From Ophiura sarsii (Eukaryota > Echinodermata > Ophiuroidea > Amphilepidida > Ophiuridae), in contig CM069452.1 in assembly GCA_035610835.1 (NCBI GenBank), forward strand, positions 67,552,919-67,616,918: a stretch of DNA of 64,000 bases, given 5' to 3'. Shown here piece after piece: positions 61,501 to 63,258 of the stretch. The translations under genes and the position numbers were made by a program. The notes below the pieces were generated by a model. It searched no databases. It was not told the DNA's origin and saw only the letters and a program-made list of their open reading frames with translations. Position 1 is the first letter of the stretch. Each line of letters starts with the position of its first letter.

Positions 61501-62274
61501 TTGGCTCAGTACACAAAGGAAATCATTATCATTTAAGAAAATCATATCAGTTATCAGAACATGTGATATGCTTTTCTGTGTGTTCTAAGCAAGGATGTGT
61601 TTCTGAAAGAGCTCGTCCGTCCGTAAACATAATCCATTCATTAAAAACATATCATTGCTCTGAATAAGAAAACATATCATTCTGTTTTCAGTGTTTAGTT
61701 CCATACCTATCGCCTCCTTCATTGTACTTAACAGACCTTGGGTTAAATCCTCCAATAATTTCACGGTATATAACATTTACATTTGCAGAAGACGGAAATA
61801 CAAGTGCACTTATCCTGAGCATCGTCGGTGGGGTGGTTGGAGTAATAGTACTCATTCTGTTCTTTGGCGCATTGGTTTATTGCTGCTTCCTCATGTCTAG
61901 GAATTCAGCACAGCGTCCAATCTTTAGTAACGCAGCGGCACCACCCAGAGGAGGTAGACCGTCTGCACCGGTGACCTATAATAATCCGGGTAAGTTCCCC
62001 CACCCCCTCTCTACCCCCTCTCGGGAGCTCTCTCCCTCTCCCTCCCCCTCTATCTATCTTCCTCCCTTCCCCTCCTCTAAAACTGTATATAGTAGATTGT
62101 ATAAAATAGAGAATCCATTGCTAATAGCCACCTGGCATTAGAATTGTAAACTAATTAAACTATTGTGTGAAATGATGTTATTTTGAGGTTGAGCTGCTAT
62201 TTCTGTACGGGGGACTCCAGAGTAAAGATACTCTATAGTTTAATCTGTTCCTTACAGCATACAGCAGCGATTGA
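11911..62274 (+). CDS. Whole gene: CTLD / 2 NIDO / 8 Calx-beta type I membrane protein (29 exons)
   Basis: I assembled 29 exons with compatible phases totalling 5,199 nt (1,732 residues plus stop). Residues 1-24 form a signal peptide. Residues about 25-206 form a C-type-lectin-like domain. Residues 207-476 and 477-725 are two NIDO domains, the module of nidogen and related matrix proteins. Residues 726-1660 are eight Calx-beta domains, immunoglobulin-like folds that often bind calcium. Residues about 1667-1695 are a transmembrane helix, and a tail of about 36 residues ends in NPAYSSD. The domains imply a cell-surface adhesion or recognition receptor with the lectin domain outermost; ligand and pathway are unknown. 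FREM1 also combines Calx-beta and a CTLD, but has CSPG repeats and no NIDO, so I give no gene symbol. Exon boundaries come from splice signals and domain continuity. Exons 1 and 29, the exon 19 acceptor and the exon 27 donor are the least certain parts. Confidence 0.85.
12682..13010. mobile_element. hAT-type MITE with 8-bp target site duplication (intron 1)
   Basis: The ends are CAGTGGCGTAGCTAGG and the complement CCTAGCTACGCTACTG. Both sides are flanked by the identical 8-mer CTTATTAC (12674-12681 and 13011-13018). CAGNGGCG-type termini with 8-bp duplications are characteristic of hAT elements. The interior includes an uninterrupted run of 40 G (12794-12833). No transposase is encoded. Confidence 0.85.
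12794..12833 (+). repeat. Poly-G run, 40 bases
   Basis: Forty consecutive G inside the hAT MITE; exact length may be affected by sequencing or assembly. Confidence 0.85.
13086..14026. mobile_element. Inverted-repeat DNA element rich in TTGATCC/GGATCAA, TA-flanked (intron 1)
   Basis: It begins TACACTCTTAGAAGGTCAGG and ends with the exact complement, flanked by TA. Both subterminal arms carry many GGATCAA and TTGATCC words (13095-13265 and 13795-14010). The terminal CACTCTTAGAA is shared with the element at 38793-39387, so both probably use one transposase type with TA target sites. No transposase frame is seen. Confidence 0.75.
14062..14851. mobile_element. Complex fold-back element, AAAAGTAAGTCC family (intron 1)
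   Basis: Left end AAAAGTAAGTCCTCCCCC and the following ATTAGATTACTTTTGTTT are mirrored at the right end (about 14770-14851). Internally the block GGGAAAAGTAAACATGATAT recurs in direct and inverted form near 14200, 14312, 14497 and 14735. The C-rich word at the left end is matched by a run of 15 G at the right end (14828-14842). Confidence 0.7.
15100..19018. other. Intron 1, no supported exon
   Basis: AT-rich DNA without a CDS I can support. A word like ACAGGCTGTCC recurs (near 15999, 16308 in inverse form, 16603, and degenerate near 17312), with similar flanking sequence at 16603 and 17312, so a low-copy repeat family is present. The minus-strand open frame at 18468-18878 shows no recognisable domain or splice support. 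Confidence 0.5.
19019..19092 (+). repeat. tRNA-like sequence, probable SINE head or tRNA pseudogene (intron 1)
   Basis: An A-box-like TAGCATAGTGG (19025-19035) is followed 43 bases later by a B-box GGTTCAATTCC (19068-19078). The T arm pairs only partly and I cannot draw a full cloverleaf, so this is more likely a tRNA-derived SINE fragment than a working tRNA. Confidence 0.45.
20153..20559. mobile_element. TTAA-flanked MITE-like element (intron 1)
   Basis: The left end TTAAAGGGACATTAAGTGG and the right end, whose complement reads TTAAAGGGGCATGAAGAG, form imperfect inverted termini flanked by TTAA. The element ends about 60 bp before exon 2. TTAA targets and AGGG ends resemble Kolobok- or piggyBac-type MITEs. 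Confidence 0.5.
20618..21016 (+). CDS. Exon 2: C-type-lectin-like domain, N-terminal two-thirds
   Basis: Residues 25-157, from VPIQCTGDFMTVG to the YWPW motif. It has four cysteines (QCTG, NHCYF, TACTA, VDCVD), the lectin core WMGYTL and a Gly-Tyr-Trp-Pro-Trp segment. The acceptor is ACATAG and the donor GTAAGT, both ends in phase 1. Confidence 0.88.
21104..21129 (+). repeat. Poly-G run, 26 bases (intron 2)
   Basis: Uninterrupted G run about 90 bases after the exon 2 donor. Confidence 0.85.
21374..21768. mobile_element. hAT-like MITE remnant with G and C runs (intron 2)
   Basis: It starts CAGTGGCGTACCGACC and may end GGTACGCGCCTG, an imperfect inverted match. The interior has a G12 run near the left end and 25 C at 21617-21641. 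No target duplication is visible, so the boundaries are weak. Confidence 0.45.
21976..22363. mobile_element. MITE with TIR AGGCCAAAA...TTGTTATATTGGCGTAAC (intron 2)
   Basis: The two ends (21976-22010 and about 22328-22363) are near-perfect inverse copies reading AGGCC, an A run, then TTGTTATATTGGCGTAAC. The interior is A/T-run rich with no coding frame. Confidence 0.75.
22522..22668 (+). CDS. Exon 3: C-type-lectin-like domain, C-terminal third
   Basis: Residues 158-206. It supplies the closing half of the CTLD: NKPSGATDRCVVL, LQELDCAG and LPVICEF. The last three cysteines complete the usual disulfide set. The usual calcium and sugar motifs (EPN/QPD and WND) are replaced by NKPSG and LQELD, so classical sugar binding is doubtful. 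Phase 1 at both ends. Confidence 0.88.
22750..23060. repeat. Cluster of CCAGTATCG / CGATACTGG palindromic words (intron 3)
   Basis: About 310 bp in which CCAGTATCG, CGATACTGG and close variants occur more than ten times in both orientations, often as pairs such as CGGACGATACT or CGACCGATACTG. Smaller groups recur at 37610-37660 and 48320-48415. Confidence 0.7.
23165..23287 (-). repeat. Dispersed repeat, copy 2 (inverted relative to 1-115)
   Basis: The reverse complement reads CATCGTCTGCTACAATC and continues through GCCATCAATTCTATGCTGAC and GTGGACCCGATCGGCAAGC, matching the start of the window. Class unknown. Confidence 0.65.
24000..24150 (-). repeat. tRNA-derived SINE-like element (intron 3)
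   Basis: On the minus strand, an A-box-like TAGCTCATCGCGC (24113-24125) is followed by a good B-box, GGTTCAAATCTGG (24086-24098). A tail containing GTGTCCATTGGAGTGG runs on toward 24000. The spacing fits a tRNA head; the body is not one I recognise. Confidence 0.5.
24542..24732 (+). CDS. Exon 4: NIDO domain 1, first exon
   Basis: Residues 207-270. It opens the first NIDO domain with LMFPYGDAF and NAGDEVMRKTDDG, then GGFRFYDRVYHELY, the familiar start of nidogen-type domains. Phase 1 in, phase 0 out at GTAAGT. Confidence 0.88.
24733..25079 (+). other. Intron 4, nothing beyond A/T-rich DNA
   Basis: A 347-bp intron with A- and T-runs; no repeat element or RNA gene seen. Confidence 0.7.
25080..25397 (+). 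CDS. Exon 5: NIDO domain 1, second exon
   Basis: Residues 271-376, from VNANGHVTFDDD through IAPFWADINFR and WMFIVTWDHVGFYG to GCG. The APFWADI and TWDHVGFY words are NIDO hallmarks. Phase 0 at both ends. Its length (106 codons) closely matches exon 9 (104 codons) of the second NIDO domain. Confidence 0.9.
25565..25640. repeat. TCGTCTGCAGACGA palindrome repeat, copy 1 (intron 5)
   Basis: CGCGGCAGTCGTCTGCAGACGACAG-type sequence followed by repeated CAAAATGTTT. Related copies lie near 41330 and 52035. Confidence 0.55.
25785..25936. mobile_element. Short GC-rich fold-back MITE (intron 5)
   Basis: The left arm AGGGAGCAAATCAAAACTCG and the following CGCGCGGCAACC are mirrored by GGTTGCCGGGCGG and TCGAGTTTTGATGTGCTCCCT at the right. 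It is 152 bp long and non-coding. Confidence 0.75.
26386..26526 (+). CDS. Exon 6: NIDO domain 1, third exon
   Basis: Residues 377-423. It starts VNTFQAVLIADE, continues SFVIFNYHDISW and ends in a glycine-rich turn. VNTFQ.VL..D...FVIF.Y is the conserved NIDO core strand pair. Phase 0 at both ends. Confidence 0.9.
26674..27114. repeat. CCCTGTCACACATA-type interspersed repeat, copy 1 (intron 6)
   Basis: It begins GGCCCTGTCACACATACAGC followed by GATCAGGCCAGCG. It shares internal blocks (CGCCAAGCAAAACGC, CTTGAGCGCCAG) with the regions at 29750-30190 and 33230-33710. Confidence 0.5.
27115..27391. mobile_element. 277-bp MITE with 18-bp perfect TIR (intron 6)
   Basis: The ends are AAAGGTTCGTTCACACTA and its exact complement. 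The interior is CG-rich (GCGATGCGATGCGG) with no frame. It sits at the edge of the preceding repeat, probably inserted into it. Confidence 0.8.
27654..29705. mobile_element. 2-kb inverted-repeat element (TACAGTCCTCAAAATAAGT) holding internal tandem repeats (intron 6)
   Basis: The ends are TACAGTCCTCAAAATAAGT and a near-exact complement. Subterminal homology extends inward on both sides (27700-27860 with 29500-29690), including CGGCCGA. A terminal sequence like CAGTCCTCAAAATAA recurs at 44350. The centre is filled by the tandem repeat at 28150-29250 and no transposase is visible. Confidence 0.7.
28150..29250 (+). repeat. ~295-bp tandem repeats with GGGTCA/AGGTCA direct repeats
   Basis: Three good units of about 295 bp start near 28345, 28640 and 28936, with partial units before and after. 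Each contains GGGGTCACTAGGGGTCA, which reads as two GGGTCA half-sites four bases apart, more than once. Two units also contain AGGTCAAAGGTCA, two half-sites one base apart (28918-28930 and 29213-29225). Confidence 0.8.
29706..30437. repeat. CCCTGTCACACATA-type interspersed repeat, copy 2 (intron 6)
   Basis: Inverted and direct pieces of the family occur here: the complement of CCTGTCACACATACGGCG near 29932-29952, and AAGGTCTCTAAGAACCGA-type blocks at 29865-29890 and 29985-30001 in opposite orientations. The rest is unassigned intron. Confidence 0.45.
30438..32304. mobile_element. Possible 1.9-kb DNA element bounded by inverted repeats (intron 6)
   Basis: ATGTGGCCATGCGTTTTGAG with GTGGGCCAGT (about 30450-30482) is matched in inverse by ACTGGCCCAACTC with AAAACGCATGGCCATGTA (about 32263-32294). 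The AT-rich interior has no convincing coding frame. Exact ends and target duplication are not resolved. Confidence 0.45.
33010..33050. repeat. Short hairpin: CTTATAGCAC ... GTGCTATAAG
   Basis: A near-perfect palindrome whose arms close on a GGCAGCGTAGCTGCC centre. It may be a MITE tip; a non-coding RNA role is unsupported. Confidence 0.4.
33230..33710. repeat. CCCTGTCACACATA-type interspersed repeat, copy 3 (intron 6)
   Basis: It shares CTTGGAGACC, CAGCGCC and the terminal GGCCTAATCGCCGTA block with the two copies upstream, all diverged. Confidence 0.45.
34211..34370 (+). CDS. Exon 7: NIDO domain 1, fourth exon
   Basis: Residues 424-476: VGFNAGHDDLFLMPP, then TNIGKDGRWFYRVDG. This is the closing V.FNAG...(S/T)N.G..GRW.(F/Y)R.D signature of NIDO. 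Phase 0 in, phase 1 out. It lies 7.7 kb after exon 6. Confidence 0.9.
34436..34600. repeat. GGGAAATACCG minisatellite, ~11-bp period (intron 7)
   Basis: GAAATACCGGT / GGGAAATACCG units repeat about a dozen times with small changes. Confidence 0.8.
35047..35085 (+). repeat. Poly-G run, 39 bases (intron 7)
   Basis: Uninterrupted run of 39 G. Confidence 0.85.
35335..35645. mobile_element. MITE-like block rich in GGTGTCA / TGACACC (intron 7)
   Basis: CAATTTGGTGT, ACACCAATTGGTGTC and TGACACCAATTT words occur in both orientations across about 310 bp, ending TTTTTCAGTGTA. It looks like an internally palindromic MITE, but its exact ends are unclear. Confidence 0.45.
35646..36877. other. Rest of intron 7, nothing supported
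   Basis: AT-rich sequence without exon, tRNA or clear repeat up to the TTTTCAG acceptor of exon 8. Confidence 0.5.
36878..37017 (+). CDS. Exon 8: NIDO domain 2, first exon
   Basis: Residues 477-523: VPEPLCQFGANEGDTVL ... VFRFNGMDYNGGMDLH. It is the counterpart of exon 4, with FGANEGD aligned to FPYGDAF...NAGDE. Phase 1 in and phase 0 out, as in NIDO 1. Confidence 0.88.
37155..37420. repeat. 18-bp CG-containing minisatellite (GCATTCACG(T/A)(T/A)T(G/T)CGCGT; intron 8)
   Basis: About 14 units of CGTGCATTCACGATTTCG and variants. As 18 is divisible by 3, all frames stay open and create repeat-peptide frames on both strands that are not genes. Confidence 0.9.
37717..37914. mobile_element. Fold-back hairpin element with ~50-bp arms (intron 8)
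   Basis: TTGAAGTAAACAATATGCTT plus GACAAAACCATTATAATACTC at the left (37718-37765) is mirrored at 37866-37914. It follows a small CGATACTGG cluster at 37610-37660. Confidence 0.7.
38009..38320 (+). CDS. Exon 9: NIDO domain 2, second exon
   Basis: Residues 524-627: ISANGVLSIG ... LIAPFWSDIDT ... WLFIGTWKRVAFKG. Same order and near-same length as exon 5. Phase 0 at both ends, with donor GTATGT after KCDV. Confidence 0.9.
38369..39451. mobile_element. Large fold-back element interrupted by a younger MITE (intron 9)
   Basis: The left arm 38369-38580 (TGGTCTATACCTAGCAC ... TTGCACTAGG) is mirrored by a right arm split into 38640-38790 and 39390-39451. The split is the MITE at 38793-39387. The element's left end is only 48 bases after the exon 9 donor. 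Confidence 0.8.
38793..39387. mobile_element. Near-perfect palindromic MITE, TA target duplication (nested)
   Basis: It begins CACTCTTAGAAAAAATGG and ends with the exact complement, flanked by TA (38791-38792, 39388-39389). The arms (about 190 bp) are almost identical and include TCCCGCGGGGAGCACC and many GGTTCTTTxAGAACC words. Removing it with one TA restores the sequence predicted by the other arm of the host element. Confidence 0.9.
39452..40487. other. Rest of intron 9: no exon; G22 run at 40415-40436
   Basis: No supported gene. The minus-strand open frame at 39409-39777 overlaps the fold-back end and has no domain. A run of 22 G lies 52 bases before exon 10. Confidence 0.55.
40488..40625 (+). 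CDS. Exon 10: NIDO domain 2, third exon
   Basis: Residues 628-673: VNTFQVVLATDGTYTFAIF then NYNGVNWSSG. It matches exon 6 almost residue for residue at its start. Phase 0 at both ends. Confidence 0.92.
40650..40865. repeat. ~119-bp tandem duplication (intron 10)
   Basis: GTTGAAACAATGAC...TTGAAACAAACAAG...GTGAAATGTCATATCATGAT occurs twice, starting near 40671 and 40790. Confidence 0.75.
40968..41124 (+). CDS. Exon 11: NIDO domain 2, fourth exon
   Basis: Residues 674-725: VGFNGGDGSNFFYL, then NVNTPGRWAFRIDE. It is the counterpart of exon 7, with the GRWAFRID closing signature. Acceptor CTAAG, donor GTAAGG. Phase 0 in, phase 1 out. Confidence 0.9.
41330..41375. repeat. TCGTCTGCAGACGA palindrome repeat, copy 2 (intron 11)
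   Basis: AACACTTTCCTCGCGGCAG followed by CTGCAGACGACATTTCC resembles the copies at 25565 and 52035. Confidence 0.5.
41802..42741. mobile_element. 940-bp fold-back element (intron 11)
   Basis: The arms are mirror images from ACCTTATCCCACGTTCGTAG inward, through GACCTCGATTTAGGGTCAAA, CACATGTGTTTCAATGGG and ATCATGATTAAAAAAATA-type sequence, to a centre near 42245-42290. Arms of roughly 400 bp differ by scattered point changes. No frame inside. Confidence 0.85.
42972..43079 (+). CDS. Exon 12: Calx-beta 1, first half
   Basis: Residues 726-761: YSFVLSDCSVWEFAGVYEIT, then IQRTGGAEVSSNI. Pattern F.....VWE..G...ITI.R.G typical of a Calx-beta N-terminal half, here with an extra cysteine. Phase 1 at both ends. 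Confidence 0.82.
43140..43400 (+). repeat. Purine-rich (GA) tract (intron 12)
   Basis: About 260 bases that are mostly A and G on the + strand, interrupted by a T run. The minus-strand frame 43070-43498 (Ser/Phe-rich) is an artefact of it. Confidence 0.7.
43541..43771 (+). CDS. Exon 13: Calx-beta 1, second half
   Basis: Residues 762-838: LVLDQDGTNATQQDDF, then IIIIDDKVVEDPKTIQFTI and CIRDDDS. The DD.VVEDPKTIQFTI pattern and terminal DDD are Calx-beta marks. Phase 1 at both ends, donor GTGAGT. Confidence 0.88.
43789..43813 (+). repeat. Poly-G run, 25 bases (intron 13)
   Basis: Begins 18 bases after the exon 13 end; followed by GA repeats near 43883-43940. Confidence 0.85.
44197..44322 (+). 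CDS. Exon 14: Calx-beta 2, first half
   Basis: Residues 839-880: LNLFSLERDTYETIEGSNSV, then PVTIVREIDDIPG. Slightly longer than its siblings (126 nt). Phase 1 at both ends. Confidence 0.88.
44347..44860. mobile_element. Fold-back element with CAGTCCTCAAAATAA end (intron 14)
   Basis: The left end ACAGTCCTCAAAATAAATAA resembles the ends of the 2-kb element in intron 6. CCTACGTAAAAATATT and TTACAAAGTTGTAAGGAAAT are mirrored near 44800-44845. The right terminus looks truncated. Confidence 0.6.
45079..45306 (+). CDS. Exon 15: Calx-beta 2, second half
   Basis: Residues 881-956: VVKTIRVSATDGGDFAV, then VNVFILNDNVIEEDEYFEII and GIIDDDS. A textbook Calx-beta second half. Phase 1 at both ends. Confidence 0.92.
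45626..46100. mobile_element. 467-bp TTAA-flanked element, copy 1 (intron 15)
   Basis: Body 45630-46096 with ends GGGTGCACACCACTATTAC and complement GTAATAGTGGTATGCACCC, flanked by TTAA on both sides. The 84-codon minus-strand frame inside is identical in copy 2 but has no recognised domain. Confidence 0.88.
46504..46534 (+). repeat. Poly-G run, 31 bases (intron 15)
   Basis: Uninterrupted run of 31 G, followed by TAGGGGATACTGGGGC. Confidence 0.85.
47178..47652. mobile_element. 467-bp TTAA-flanked element, copy 2 (intron 15)
   Basis: Body 47182-47648, the same length, orientation and apparently the same sequence as copy 1, with its own TTAA on both sides. The flanks differ, which argues for two insertions rather than one segmental duplication. 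Confidence 0.9.
47658..48200. repeat. ~92-bp minisatellite, about 6 copies (intron 15)
   Basis: The unit contains CTTCACGTCTTCCCTG, TTTTACACACGGCCCCTGCG, AGGGTGCTCAAATGTGAAG and AGGGTCACAGGGACCCAGTC. A single diverged relative lies at 56411-56460. Confidence 0.92.
48320..48415. repeat. CCAGTATCG/CGATACTGG cluster, small (intron 15)
   Basis: TTCCAGTATCGACCGATACT and two further variants in about 95 bp, 65 bases before exon 16. Related to 22750-23060. Confidence 0.6.
48480..48584 (+). CDS. Exon 16: Calx-beta 3, first half
   Basis: Residues 957-991: YQIELDTYDVIESEGPVALD, then ILRRGDLTQSGSV. Standard 105-nt first-half exon. Phase 1 at both ends. Confidence 0.88.
48585..48945. other. Intron 16, nothing supported
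   Basis: A 361-bp AT-rich intron with a short ATTATCAATT repeat near 48745-48770. Confidence 0.65.
48946..49170 (+). CDS. Exon 17: Calx-beta 3, second half
   Basis: Residues 992-1066: LEEGTATFGQDYQSRVIIV, then VQITNDRRVEPIETLFVNL and ISILDDDS. Phase 1 at both ends. Confidence 0.9.
49171..49646. other. Intron 17, nothing supported
   Basis: A 476-bp AT-rich intron without a clear element. Confidence 0.6.
49647..49751 (+). CDS. Exon 18: Calx-beta 4, first half
   Basis: Residues 1067-1101: SSFSFIRRFFNGDEGDGRVV, then VTITRTGSTNRRATV. Phase 1 at both ends, donor GTAAGT. Confidence 0.86.
49765..50047. mobile_element. Fold-back MITE, CACTGCAAAACTAGT family, copy A (intron 18)
   Basis: GCAAAACTAGTATGTATAAC and GCGTATAAGTGACTTATAC at the left are mirrored by GTATAAGTCACTTATACG and CGTACTAGTTTTGCAGTG at the right. 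It starts within 20 bases of the exon 18 donor. Confidence 0.75.
50690..51355. mobile_element. Fold-back element enclosing a smaller TTAA palindrome (intron 18)
   Basis: ATATCGAGGGTTTAATGCAA followed by CAAAGGGCTATCTGC (50700-50737) is mirrored at about 51312-51346. Inside it sits the separate palindrome at 50806-51186. Confidence 0.65.
50806..51186. mobile_element. 373-bp palindromic MITE with TTAA target duplication (nested, intron 18)
   Basis: TTAA then AGGCATATTATGTGATC ... GATCACATAATATACCT then TTAA. The arms fold onto each other nearly completely around GTCGGAATTCTGAC (about 50997-51010). Confidence 0.85.
51518..51784 (+). CDS. Exon 19: Calx-beta 4, second half
   Basis: Residues 1102-1190: YIRTRNSKRKRRQAVTG, SDYVPIDEPVVFEID, then ERVERFQVELYLP and IVIYDDEP. 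I chose the acceptor AAAAAG ending at 51517 because it gives phase 1 and restores a YIRT strand that also opens exon 23. The nearer-consensus ATATCAG is out of phase, and AAG/CAG at 51556/51559 would delete the strand. Unusual Lys/Arg-rich RKRRQ insert. The body is solid; the start is tentative. Confidence 0.8.
52030..52080 (-). repeat. TCGTCTGCAGACGA palindrome repeat, copy 3 (intron 19)
   Basis: GTCGTCTGCAGACGACTGCC followed by GTGTGGAAAGTGTTAAG, inverse to the copies at 25565 and 41330. Confidence 0.55.
52363..52464 (+). CDS. Exon 20: Calx-beta 5, first half
   Basis: Residues 1191-1224: FLRLKSNTYVAFENDGRVTL, then TILRESNAQACTI. At 102 nt it is the shortest first-half exon. Phase 1 at both ends. 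Confidence 0.87.
52465..53252. other. Intron 20, nothing supported
   Basis: A 788-bp intron without a recognisable element or RNA gene. Confidence 0.55.
53253..53507 (+). CDS. Exon 21: Calx-beta 5, second half
   Basis: Residues 1225-1309: GSSATSGVDYTPVNKVIEF, then VIETFEVFLSDAVGCEIAGD and IDIIDDDLRGQV. The SGVDYTPV strand and DDD end are classic. Contains one cysteine. Phase 1 at both ends. Confidence 0.92.
53521..53934. mobile_element. Fold-back MITE, CACTGCAAAACTAGT family, copy B with an insertion (intron 21)
   Basis: The ends match copy A (CACTGCAAACCTTGTCCG at left, CGGACTAGTTTAGCAGTG at right). It carries an extra palindromic piece (about 53640-53750, ATATCTTGCTAGACGTCCCG and inverse) that copy A lacks, flanked by similar GAAAGTTGG words. 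Confidence 0.72.
54234..54476. repeat. ~165-bp duplication with G runs (intron 21)
   Basis: AAATCAACCTGGTT...GTGGG...poly-G...TATGTGGTTTCAGAGGTA occurs twice (near 54235 and 54397). The second copy has 20 G in a row at 54425-54444. Confidence 0.7.
54626..54730 (+). CDS. Exon 22: Calx-beta 6, first half
   Basis: Residues 1310-1344: FRLSSSEYRLRESDRELTVT, then VLRYGDLQQIVSV. Phase 1 at both ends. Confidence 0.87.
54975..55105. repeat. Inverted repeat hairpin (intron 22)
   Basis: GCTGAGGGAAAGATCTTA ... GAGTGAAATTTCA is mirrored by TGAAATTTCACTC ... TAAGATCTTTCCCTCAGC. Confidence 0.75.
55106..56144. other. Rest of intron 22, nothing supported
   Basis: Contains repeated ACACAGATTGGGT(G/A)TTTTTACAT words at 55317 and 55390 and AAATTAAAATCTTAAC repeats near 55580-55625. 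No exon found before the CTATTAAAG acceptor. Confidence 0.55.
56145..56387 (+). CDS. Exon 23: Calx-beta 6, second half
   Basis: Residues 1345-1425: YIRTVEVGGATPVADYIPL, then LTLRISDDGITEGSESFRVE and VTIIDDDYDA. Phase 1 at both ends, donor GTATGT. The open frame runs on upstream of the acceptor but loses domain similarity there. Confidence 0.9.
56388..58221. other. Intron 23, no supported exon
   Basis: Contains a diverged single relative of the intron 15 minisatellite (56411-56460) and a hairpin near 57525-57595 (TACTGGACTC ... AATCCAGTGTA). No gene recognised. Confidence 0.5.
58222..58338 (+). CDS. Exon 24: Calx-beta 7, first half
   Basis: Residues 1426-1464: AFPDAFFNFQQTRIEVLESA, then VKVVILRENYQLQTADV. 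Slightly long (117 nt). Phase 1 at both ends, acceptor GTGTAG. Confidence 0.88.
58339..58676. other. Intron 24, nothing supported
   Basis: A 338-bp intron ending in a T-rich tract and AATCAG. Confidence 0.65.
58677..58910 (+). CDS. Exon 25: Calx-beta 7, second half
   Basis: Residues 1465-1542: STGINGATSSDYDVVSPTRI, then VVPIYDDSFQEPRKTFRLRL and VHIIDDDS. Phase 1 at both ends. Confidence 0.92.
58911..59563. other. Intron 25, nothing supported
   Basis: A 653-bp intron, no clear repeat or RNA gene. Confidence 0.55.
59564..59668 (+). CDS. Exon 26: Calx-beta 8, first half
   Basis: Residues 1543-1577: TFTLNSFQYEINEDARNLHV, then SVERDGYLQRRASV. Phase 1 at both ends. Confidence 0.9.
59669..60071. 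other. Intron 26, nothing supported
   Basis: A 403-bp intron without a clear element. Confidence 0.6.
60072..60320 (+). CDS. Exon 27: Calx-beta 8, second half (probable GC donor)
   Basis: Residues 1578-1660: NNDFEPLSETLTFSAG, then VEVRIFNDEIVERTEEFQLS and VEIYDDDARGSSD. It most likely ends at a GC donor, GATG/GCAAGT. The GT donor five bases on (AAGT/GTACAA) would create a TAA with exon 28. A later GT at 60354 is possible and would add 11 residues with two cysteines. Confidence 0.85.
60738..60863. repeat. Short inverted repeat (intron 27)
   Basis: GTTCGTGAATTTGGTTTGAAATC and GATTTCAAAACAAATTCACGAA face each other about 80 bp apart. Confidence 0.6.
60953..61215. mobile_element. ~260-bp MITE-like inverted repeat (intron 27)
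   Basis: TGAGATTTTGGACCGATAAC and ATGGTCCAGGACCATAAT at the left; the inverse with one or two changes at 61175-61215. Confidence 0.75.
61316..61467. mobile_element. ~150-bp MITE-like inverted repeat (intron 27)
   Basis: AGCGCTCAGCATACTC ... GAGTATGCTGAGCGCT, with a GC-rich interior. Confidence 0.7.
61789..61989 (+). CDS. Exon 28: transmembrane helix and most of the cytoplasmic tail
   Basis: Residues 1661-1727. After EDGNTS comes a hydrophobic span (about residues 1667-1695, with GGVVGVIVLILFFGALV), then CCFLMSRN and a Pro/Gly/Arg-rich tail ending VTYNNP. The VTYNN tyrosine would be a plausible SH2 site if phosphorylated. Phase 1 at both ends, donor GTAAGT. Confidence 0.9.
61990..62257. other. 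Intron 28: CT-rich tract
   Basis: A 268-bp intron starting with a CCCTCT-rich pyrimidine stretch (61995-62080). Confidence 0.7.
62258..62274 (+). CDS. Exon 29: last coding exon (NPAYSSD end)
   Basis: The acceptor TTCCTTACAG joins CATACAGCAGCGATTGA in phase, giving AYSSD and a stop and so an NPAY motif across the junction. A second AG eight bases later would give AAIE and stop. I found no AATAAA polyadenylation signal close downstream, so the 3' end is open. Confidence 0.6.
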
Positions 62275-62782
62275 GTAAAGATTTTTGTGGCGGTGGGCGG
62301 AGAAGGACTGAAGTCAACCAGCCACAGCCTGCTCTTGATGCTTACAAATTGAAGACAACTATTAGGTGCGCGCAGTCGAACCATGACAACAACAAATAAC
62401 CGCTTCTAAAACAATTCGCTCCTAATCGCGTGCACCAGTGCGTCGCTTTTTCGTGTAGCGTCCCTGCGTGTTGATATCAAACAATGGACGCAGAGATGTG
62501 TGTGCTAAGTATATACGCTTAACGCACAAGCTGCCCCAGTACCCAGGATATATAATTAGAGCGTCCTTGTCCAGTACAAAGACTAACTACGCAAGCAATT
62601 TCCCGTCGTCATAATTGTCCGCCGTCATGACGATAATTGTCCACCGGCGTCTTCAGTGTGCTGTATGTATTGGAATGTGTAATTATCGGTCTCTAAGTAG
62701 TTAAGTCTACGCAACCAGTGATATGGACGCACGTCACATGAGGTTTACCTCGCGTAAAAGTACGCGAGGTCAACCTCACCCC

Positions 62783-63258
62783 TATGCTGGTTCCCTGCAC
62801 CCTGGATCCCCGGCCCAACTTTATCCATAGGTGCAGGTACGGGCAAATCAATTGCCGTCCGTAACCGTAAGCTCAACACATTGCATTGTCGCTCTGTTAT
62901 TGCATAAGGTAAATAACGATCAACACACTGTAGCTGAGATACCGCATCGAACGCTGAATGCATTGTCGCGCTGCCATAGCTACGGCGCGACGGGGAATGC
63001 GGATATGACATGCGTGCATGTGCGTGTGAAGTCCGGCGCTGTGGTTAGCGCAGATACACGTGTAGTTTGTGCCAATCAGCAAATTTGTTATCATTCTAAG
63101 CGTGACGCTGGCTTGATCGAATTGATTTATGGATCTATTTTTTGTCAATCATTAATGCATGACTTTTATGCCAGCAAATCAGATTTGAGTGGAAATCGGC
63201 GCGTACCTGCATCTATGGATAAGTTGTGTGGAGCCCATTGATGCAGGGAACCAGCATA
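62783..63258. mobile_element. MITE-like inverted repeat downstream of the gene
   Basis: TATGCTGGTTCCCTGCA and CTTTATCCATAGGTGCAGG at the left are mirrored by CCTGCATCTATGGATAAG and TGCAGGGAACCAGCATA at the right. Interior frames lack domains. Confidence 0.7.

Noticed and set aside
61990..62141. Read-through of exon 28 into a proline/serine-rich tail
   Set aside because: A consensus GTAAGT donor is present, the following sequence is a CT-rich simple tract, and read-through would destroy the NPxY motif; retained-intron transcripts cannot be excluded.
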